Source: Gammaproteobacteria bacterium
Lineage (GTDB): Bacteria; Pseudomonadota; Gammaproteobacteria; DRLM01
Direction of reading: 5' to 3'
DNA length: 20,622 bases
Assembly: GCA_015490395.1 (NCBI GenBank)
Contig: WFXX01000263.1
Location: forward strand, 1-20,622
The translations under genes were made by a program, and so were the position numbers. Shown in pieces: positions 16,126 to 20,622 of this stretch (position 1 is its first letter; every line of letters begins with the position of its first letter). The notes beneath the pieces were generated by a model, which saw only the letters and a list, made by a program, of their open reading frames with translations, searched no databases and had not been told where the DNA came from.

Positions 16126-19100
16126 GGCGATCATCGAGGCCTCCCTCCGCAACCGCCTACTGGTCTTCATCGCCACGGGCCTGATCCTGGCCGCGGGCCT
16201 GTGGGCGGTGCGCAGCACGCCGCTGGACGCCATCCCGGACCTGTCCGACGTGCAGGTCATCGTCTTCACCGAGTACCCGGGGCAGGCCCCGCAGGTGGTG
16301 GAGGACCAGGTGACCTATCCGCTCACCACGGCCATGCTGGCCGTGCCCTACGCCAAGGTGGTGCGGGGCTACTCCTTCTTTGGCCTGTCCTTCGTCTACA
16401 TCATCTTCGAGGACGGCACCGACCTCTACTGGGCCCGCTCCCGGGTCCTGGAGGCCCTCAACTTCGTGCGCGACCGCCTCCCGCCCGGGGTCAACCCGCG
16501 CCTCGGGCCCGACGCCACCGGCGTGGGCTGGGTCTACGAGTACGCCCTGGTGGACCGTACCGGCCGTCACGACCTGGCGGAGCTGCGCTCCATCCAGGAC
16601 TGGTACCTGCGCTATCCCCTGCAGACCGTGCCCGGGGTGGCCGAGGTGGCCTCCATCGGCGGCTACGTGCGCCAGTACCAGGTGGAGGTGGACCCCAACG
16701 CCCTGGCCTTCTACGGCATTCCCCTGGCCAAGGTGCGCCAGGCCATCCAGCGCTCCAACAACGACGTGGGCGGGCGGCTCATCGAGATGGCTGAGGCCGA
16801 GTTCATGGTGCGGGCCAAGGGCTACCTGAAGGGGATCGAGGACCTGAAGCGCATCCCCGTGGGGGTGGACGGCCATGGCACGCCCATCCGCCTGGAGGAC
16901 GTGGCCCACATCCAGGTGGGGCCGGAGCTCCGCCGCGGCCTGGCCGAGCTGGACGGTGAGGGGGAGGTGGCCGGCGGCGTGATCGTGATGCGCTACGGCG
17001 AGAACGCCCTGGCCACCATCCGCCGGGTTCGCGCCAAGCTGGAGGAGCTCGAGGCGGGCCTGCCCGAGGGGGTGGAGATCGTCCCCGTCTATGACCGGGG
17101 CGCCCTCATCGAGCGTGCGGTGGACAACCTCAAGGAGAAGCTCCTGGAGGAGTTCCTGGTGGTGAGCCTGGTGTGCGTGGTCTTCCTCATGCACGCCCGC
17201 TCGGCGCTGGTGGCCATCCTCACCCTTCCCATCGGGGTCTTGGTGGCCTTCATCGTCATGCGCTACCAGGGGATCACTGCCAACATCATGTCCCTGGGCG
17301 GGATCGCCATCACCATCGGGGCCATGGTGGACGGGGCCATCGTGATGATCGAGAACGCCCACAAGCACCTGGAGGCCTTCGCCCGGGAGCGGGGACGGCC
17401 GCCGGAGGGGGCCGAGCGCTGGCGGGTCATCGGCGAGGCGGCCAAGGAGGTCGGTCCCGCCCTGCTGTTTTCCCTCCTTATCATCACCGTCTCCTACCTC
17501 ACCATCCTGACCCTGCAGGGACAGGAGGGGCGGCTGTTCCGTCCCATGGCCTTCACCAGCACCTACGCCATGGCCGCGGCGGCGGGCCTGGTGGTGACCC
17601 TGGTGCCGGTGCTGATGGGCTACTTCATCCGCGGGCGGATCCTCCCCGAGGCGCGCAACCCGGTCAACCGCGTGCTGCGCTGGCTGCACGCGCCGCTGGT
17701 GGGCTGGACGGTGCGCCACCCCTGGTGGACCCTGGCCGGGGCGGCGGTGCTCCTCGTGGCCACCCTGTATCCGCTGCAGCGCCTGGGCAGCGAGTTCATG
17801 CCGCCCCTGGACGAGGGGGACATCCTCTACATGCCCACCACCTTTCCGGGCATCTCCATCACCAAGGCCAAGGAGCTGCTGCAGCAGACCGACCGGATCC
17901 TGGCCACCTTCCCGGAGGTGGAGAGCGTCTTCGGCAAGGTGGGCCGGGCGGAGACGGCTACCGATGCCGCCCCCCTGTCCATGATCGAGACGGTGATCCG
18001 TCTCAAGCCGCGGGAGCAGTGGCCGGATCCCGAAAAGAGCACCCAGGAGCTGATGCGGGAGATGGACCAGGCCATCCGCTTCCCCGGCGTGGCCAACGCC
18101 TGGACCATGCCCATCAAGACGCGCATCGACATGCTCTCCACGGGCATCAAGACCCCGGTGGGGATCAAGGTCAGCGGTCCCGACCTCGAGGAGCTGCAGC
18201 GCATCGCCAAGGACATCGAGCAGGCCATGAAGACCCTGCCCGAGACCCTCTCGGCCTTCGGGGACCGGGCCGTGGGCGGCCGCTACCTGGACTTCGAGAT
18301 CGACCGGGAGGCCGCGGCCCGCTACGGGCTCACCGTGGGGGACGTCCAGGACGTGATCCGCTCCGCCGTGGGCGGGATGAACGTCACCTGGACCGTGGAG
18401 GGCCTGGAGCGCTATCCGGTGAACCTGCGCTATCCCCGGGAGCTGCGCGACGATCTGGAGCGGCTGCGCCGGGTCCTGATCCCCACCCCCACCGGGGCCC
18501 AGATCCCGGTCTCCCTGGTGGCCGACATCCGCCTCACCCAGGGGCCGCCGGTGATCAAGAGCGAGAACGCCCGGCCCAACGCTTGGGTGTACGTGGACCT
18601 CAAGACCTCCGACATCGGCGGCTTCGTGGCCAAGGCCAAGCGGGTGCTCGCCGAGCGGGTGGAGATCCCGCCGGGCTACACGGTCACCTGGTCGGGGCAG
18701 TTCGAGTACATGGAGCGGGCGGCGGAGCGGCTGCGCGTGGTGGTGCCGCTGACCCTGCTCCTCATCTTCCTGCTGCTCTACTTCAACTTCCGGGGCGTGG
18801 TGGCCCCGCTGGTGGTGATGCTCTCCATCCCCTTCGCCCTCATCGGGGGCATCTGGCTGGTCTACCTCTACGGCTTCAACCTCTCGGTGGCCGTGGCCGT
18901 GGGCTTCATCGCCCTAGCGGGGGTGGCCGCGGAGATCGGGGTGCTGGTGATCACCTTCATCGACCAGGAGGTGGCCCGCCGCCGGCATGCGCTGGCCCGG
19001 GCCGAGGCGGCGGAGGAGGGGCTCCCGCCCCACCGGCGCTTCCCCAGCGCGGCGCGCCTGGACCGCGCCGCCCTCATGGAGGCGGCCCGGGCCGGGGCGG

Positions 19101-19345
19101 CGGAGCGCCTGCGGCCGGTGGCCATGACCGCCACGGCCATCGTGGTGGGCCTGCTCCCCATCCTCTTCAGCGAGGGGACCGGCTCGGAGGTCATGCAGCG
19201 CATCGCCGCCCCCATGGTGGGGGGCATGGTGAGCGTGACCCTGTTCAACCTGGTGGCCCTTCCCGCCCTGTACGGGCTGGTGCTGGTCCTGCTCGAGCGG
19301 TGGCGGCGGGACGGGGTGTCGCAGAGCGAAGAGGTGAAGGCATGA
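16118..19345 (+). CDS. cusA: RND metal pump of the Cus type, Val in place of proton-relay Lys
   Basis: Inner-membrane proton-driven pump of 1075 residues (E. coli CusA 1047) with twelve membrane segments and two large periplasmic loops. TM4 has GAMVDGAIVMIENAHKHLE, the signature of the Cu/Ag subgroup, with D405. E. coli's methionine relay is conserved: M391, M410, M485 (486), the binding triad M572 (573), M622 (623) and M672 (672), and M1026 (1009). E939 in TM10 (GVAAEIG) is conserved. The third relay residue, K984 in E. coli (RPKAMT), is V1001 here (RPVAMT). A loop of about 17 extra residues (around 960-985) explains the length. The ATG at 16118 follows GGGAGGG and overlaps cusB. The stop overlaps merR1 (ATGA). 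Cu(I)/Ag(I) is the expected substrate; the missing Lys makes the coupling mechanism uncertain. Confidence 0.95.
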   Translation: MIKAIIEASLRNRLLVFIATGLILAAGLWAVRSTPLDAIPDLSDVQVIVFTEYPGQAPQVVEDQVTYPLTTAMLAVPYAKVVRGYSFFGLSFVYIIFEDGTDLYWARSRVLEALNFVRDRLPPGVNPRLGPDATGVGWVYEYALVDRTGRHDLAELRSIQDWYLRYPLQTVPGVAEVASIGGYVRQYQVEVDPNALAFYGIPLAKVRQAIQRSNNDVGGRLIEMAEAEFMVRAKGYLKGIEDLKRIPVGVDGHGTPIRLEDVAHIQVGPELRRGLAELDGEGEVAGGVIVMRYGENALATIRRVRAKLEELEAGLPEGVEIVPVYDRGALIERAVDNLKEKLLEEFLVVSLVCVVFLMHARSALVAILTLPIGVLVAFIVMRYQGITANIMSLGGIAITIGAMVDGAIVMIENAHKHLEAFARERGRPPEGAERWRVIGEAAKEVGPALLFSLLIITVSYLTILTLQGQEGRLFRPMAFTSTYAMAAAAGLVVTLVPVLMGYFIRGRILPEARNPVNRVLRWLHAPLVGWTVRHPWWTLAGAAVLLVATLYPLQRLGSEFMPPLDEGDILYMPTTFPGISITKAKELLQQTDRILATFPEVESVFGKVGRAETATDAAPLSMIETVIRLKPREQWPDPEKSTQELMREMDQAIRFPGVANAWTMPIKTRIDMLSTGIKTPVGIKVSGPDLEELQRIAKDIEQAMKTLPETLSAFGDRAVGGRYLDFEIDREAAARYGLTVGDVQDVIRSAVGGMNVTWTVEGLERYPVNLRYPRELRDDLERLRRVLIPTPTGAQIPVSLVADIRLTQGPPVIKSENARPNAWVYVDLKTSDIGGFVAKAKRVLAERVEIPPGYTVTWSGQFEYMERAAERLRVVVPLTLLLIFLLLYFNFRGVVAPLVVMLSIPFALIGGIWLVYLYGFNLSVAVAVGFIALAGVAAEIGVLVITFIDQEVARRRHALARAEAAEEGLPPHRRFPSAARLDRAALMEAARAGAAERLRPVAMTATAIVVGLLPILFSEGTGSEVMQRIAAPMVGGMVSVTLFNLVALPALYGLVLVLLERWRRDGVSQSEEVKA

Positions 19346-19794
19346 AGCGGGTGATGACGGTGAAGCAGCTAGCCCAGGCGGCCGGCATGGCGCCGCACAC
19401 GGTCCGCTACTACGTGCGGCTGGGCCTGCTCCGTCCGGCCCGGGACCCGGTGAACGGCTACAAGCTCTTCGGGGAGCACGACGTGCTGCGCCTGCGCCTG
19501 GTGCGGCAGGCCCAGGCCTTGGGGCTGACCCTGAAGGAGATCCAGGACGTGCTGGAGGCCTGCGAGGGGGGCGGCTCGGCCCGGGCGGCCATGATGGCCG
19601 TCTCCCGCCGCCGGCTGCGGGAGACCGAGCAGGCCCTGGCCTCCCTGCAGCGCATGCGCCAGCGCCTGGAGCGCGCGGTGCGGCTCTGGGAGCGTGGACC
19701 GGGCCCGGAGCTCCAAGGGCTGCAAGGTCTGTCCCGCCTCCTGGAGCAGGTGGGCAGGGAGGCGGAGGCCGAGGGCGGGGAGAGGATCCCATGA
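19342..19794 (+). CDS. MerR-family regulator lacking the sensor cysteines (MerR1)
   Basis: 150-residue transcription regulator: winged-helix DNA-binding domain (about 5-70, TVKQLAQAAGMAPHTVRYYV and LGLLRPARDPVNGYKLF), a dimerising coiled coil (about 80-118), and a short C-terminal region. MerR proteins twist promoters with long spacers. Its only cysteine is C74. Aligned with the second MerR, the metal-type cysteine (C81 there) is Arg81 here, and C130 there is Gln128. It has none of the CueR, MerR or ZntR metal ligands, so direct metal sensing is not evident. The ATG overlaps the cusA stop, so it is probably the last gene of the cus message. It could be a constitutive, antagonist or non-metal-sensing partner of the other MerR, with which it might form mixed dimers. 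Confidence 0.92.
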   Translation: MKRVMTVKQLAQAAGMAPHTVRYYVRLGLLRPARDPVNGYKLFGEHDVLRLRLVRQAQALGLTLKEIQDVLEACEGGGSARAAMMAVSRRRLRETEQALASLQRMRQRLERAVRLWERGPGPELQGLQGLSRLLEQVGREAEAEGGERIP

Positions 19795-19877
19795 GTGACC
19801 GCAGGCCTGCCGGGGCTCACCTGCGCTCACCCGATCGGGTTGGATGGAGGCCGTACACCAGGGCACCGGGCCCCTTT

Positions 19878-19893
19878 TGTGAACCCGGTCACG
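19878..19893 (+). promoter_or_regulatory. CRP/Vfr-type operator
   Basis: TGTGA (19878-19882), six bases, then TCACG (19889-19893). The CRP consensus is TGTGA-N6-TCACA, so nine of ten core bases match, and T-rich flanks (CTTT before, TTTT after) resemble real sites. If it is a class II site, the -10 would fall near 19915-19920 (CATCCT, weak). The second merR would be the natural target, with a long leader. Confidence 0.4.
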
Positions 19894-19978
19894 TTTTACG
19901 CGGGTGGCCGTTGGCATCCTTTGTCTCACAAACGGGACTCGGCCCGTCACCGGAGGAGGCGGTGGGGAGTCCGGCCGC

Positions 19979-19999
19979 GGCCCGTCGGGCCGACGGGCC
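19979..19999. other. Perfect 9-bp hairpin in the merR gap
   Basis: GGCCCGTCG (19979-19987) and CGACGGGCC (19991-19999) pair fully with a 3-base loop GGC. No T-run follows in either direction. It may end the cus-merR1 message through a non-standard route or act as an mRNA-end stabiliser. Confidence 0.45.
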
Positions 20000-20056
20000 C
20001 CGGCGGCGCGGATTGCTTCCGGACGTAAAGGGCTGTAGCTTCTTCACAGCAGCGCT

Positions 20057-20082
20057 GGCAGCCGGCCGTTCCCCCGGCTGCC
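20057..20082. other. Perfect 9-bp hairpin before the second merR
   Basis: GGCAGCCGG (20057-20065) and CCGGCTGCC (20074-20082) pair fully with an 8-base loop (CCGTTCCC). It ends 36 bases before the GTG start of the second merR, in what would be its leader. No T-run, so it is not an ordinary terminator. Confidence 0.45.
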
Positions 20083-20118
20083 CGCGCCCCCAGGCCGGAG
20101 CGGAGAGACGGAGAGGTC

Positions 20119-20574
20119 GTGCAGGGCATGATGACGGTGCACGAGCTGGCTCGGGAGGCGGGGGTCACCGCCGACACCGTGCGCCATTACGTCCGCATCG
20201 GGTTGCTCCGGCCGCAGCGCAACCCCGGGAACAACTATCGGCTCTTCAGCCGGGCCGATCTGCGGCGGCTGCGCTTCGTGCGCAAGGCCCAGCTGCTGGG
20301 GTTCACTTTGAAGGAGATCTGCCGGCTTCTGGAGGCCAGCCGTAGCGGGGCCCTCTCCTGTGCCCAGGTGCGCCAGGCGGTGGAGCGGCGCATCCAGGAG
20401 AATCGGCGGCGCCTGGAGGCCCTCCTGGCCCTCCAGCGGCGCATGGAGGCGGCCATGGACCAGTGGGGGCGCCTCCCCGAGGGTCCTGCGGACGAGGAGG
20501 GCCTGTGCGGCCTCATCGAGGCCTTGGAGCTGCCTGAGGACGAGGCGACGGACGAGGCGCTCCGCCAAGCCTGA
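20119..20574 (+). CDS. MerR-family regulator with two sensor-type cysteines (MerR2)
   Basis: 151-residue MerR regulator, clearly paralogous to the previous one: TVHELAREAGVTADTVRHYV, IGLLRPQRNPGNNYRLF and LGFTLKEI match closely in the DNA-binding half. It keeps C81 at the start of the dimer helix, the position that is Cys in sensors of divalent ions and Hg (MerR C82, ZntR C79) and Ser in the Cu(I) sensor CueR. It also has C130 in EGLCGLIEALE, resembling the last ZntR cysteine (YCSILEALE). The ZntR CC pair is missing, and C68 is extra. A metal-responsive role is likely; the metal is uncertain. The GTG at 20119 follows GGAGAGG; ATGs at 20128 and 20131 are alternatives. It is 324 bases from merR1, so probably has its own promoter. 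Confidence 0.9.
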   Translation: MQGMMTVHELAREAGVTADTVRHYVRIGLLRPQRNPGNNYRLFSRADLRRLRFVRKAQLLGFTLKEICRLLEASRSGALSCAQVRQAVERRIQENRRRLEALLALQRRMEAAMDQWGRLPEGPADEEGLCGLIEALELPEDEATDEALRQA

Positions 20575-20594
20575 TCCCCGTCAGGATGGGAGGG

Positions 20595-20622
20595 TTGACC
20601 TGGGTGCCGCACACACCTTGTA
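20595..20622 (+). promoter_or_regulatory. Possible MerR-controlled promoter, cut by the window end
   Basis: TTGACC (20595-20600, 5/6 to the -35) starts 21 bases after the second merR stop. GGTG (20603-20606) and CACC (20614-20617) form a short dyad centred at 20610. If the final TA (20621-20622) begins the -10, the spacer is 20 bases, the over-long spacing MerR proteins act on, and the dyad is central. The -10 and target gene lie outside the window. Suggestive only. Confidence 0.35.

Larger units (their letters stand above)
19795..20118. other. 324-base gap between the two merR genes
   Basis: No convincing gene. The first half (about 19871-19935) is distinctly A/T-richer than the surroundings and contains a CRP-type dyad and the small palindrome TTTGT-CTC-ACAAA (19920-19932). 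The second half holds two perfect 9-bp hairpins, a GCTGT/ACAGC repeat (20032-20050) and a poor promoter-like pair, TTGCTT (20013-20018) and TAGCTT (20036-20041), spaced 17. A frame starting at ATG 19791 overlaps merR1 and runs into the second merR in another phase; it looks spurious. Confidence 0.55.

Noticed and set aside
16157..17719. A 520-codon minus-strand frame inside cusA
   Set aside because: His/Asp/Gly-rich antisense translation without motifs, fully covered by the confident pump gene.
17173..19341. A long plus-strand frame leading into merR1 that might suggest a large fusion protein
   Set aside because: The part before 19342 is an out-of-phase reading of cusA; the real protein begins at the ATG that overlaps the cusA stop.
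19911..19926. TTGGCA...TTTGTCT as a sigma-54 promoter
   Set aside because: The GG at 19913-19914 is followed after 10 bases by CT, not the required GC.
19791..20345. ATGA overlap at the end of merR1 suggesting another coupled gene of 184 codons
   Set aside because: The translation is Arg/Pro/Gly-rich, crosses the hairpin-filled gap and ends inside the second merR in a different phase; no motif or signal peptide.

Overview
This high-GC window looks like the chromosome of a gammaproteobacterium, possibly related to the Ectothiorhodospiraceae or Chromatiales. That placement is inferred from gene order (rpsU-yqeY-dnaG-rpoD, cutA-dsbD, fxsA-groES-groEL), base composition and protein style; no rRNA is present to confirm it. 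Most of the sequence is densely packed housekeeping genes. The right-hand third is a metal-efflux locus. No tRNA, rRNA, CRISPR array, insertion sequence or prophage is visible.

Layout. Bases 1-192 hold the end of a histidine phosphatase resembling CobC. Bases 325-1497 (+) encode an outer-membrane beta-barrel of the alginate-export type. Convergent to it, on the minus strand and read from 9210 down to 1557, are cutA, dsbD, a TlpA-type thioredoxin, a strong promoter, then rpsU, yqeY, dnaG and rpoD (the macromolecular-synthesis operon, with yqeY inserted). On the plus strand from 9324 are fxsA, groES and groEL. Between fxsA and groES lie a sigma-32-like promoter and a CIRCE-like operator; a strong intrinsic terminator follows groEL. 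A one-cysteine thioredoxin-fold protein (-) and a DUF302 protein (+) are divergent.

From 12908 to 20574 (+) is the metal-efflux locus: a small secreted cysteine-rich protein, an RND efflux system of CusCBA type (outer-membrane channel, periplasmic adaptor, inner-membrane pump), and two paralogous MerR regulators. The joins cusC/cusB, cusB/cusA and cusA/merR1 all overlap, so these four genes are probably translated from one message. The pump keeps the methionines that E. coli CusA uses to move Cu(I)/Ag(I), and the adaptor keeps the N-terminal methionine site, so Cu(I)/Ag(I) is the likeliest substrate. cutA and dsbD have historical links to copper tolerance, so the window may hold two separate copper-related modules.

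The most unusual points are these. The pump has Val where E. coli CusA has the essential proton-relay Lys984. Of the two MerR paralogs, the one fused to the operon lacks both cysteines that its neighbour retains. DsbD carries two tandem N-terminal alpha domains. groES has combined sigma-32/CIRCE control signals. The 324-base gap between the two merR genes contains a near-consensus CRP-type site and two perfect 9-bp hairpins. I do not see a clearly new multi-gene system. The best candidate for something undescribed is the small cysteine-rich secreted protein and the two-MerR arrangement around cusCBA.
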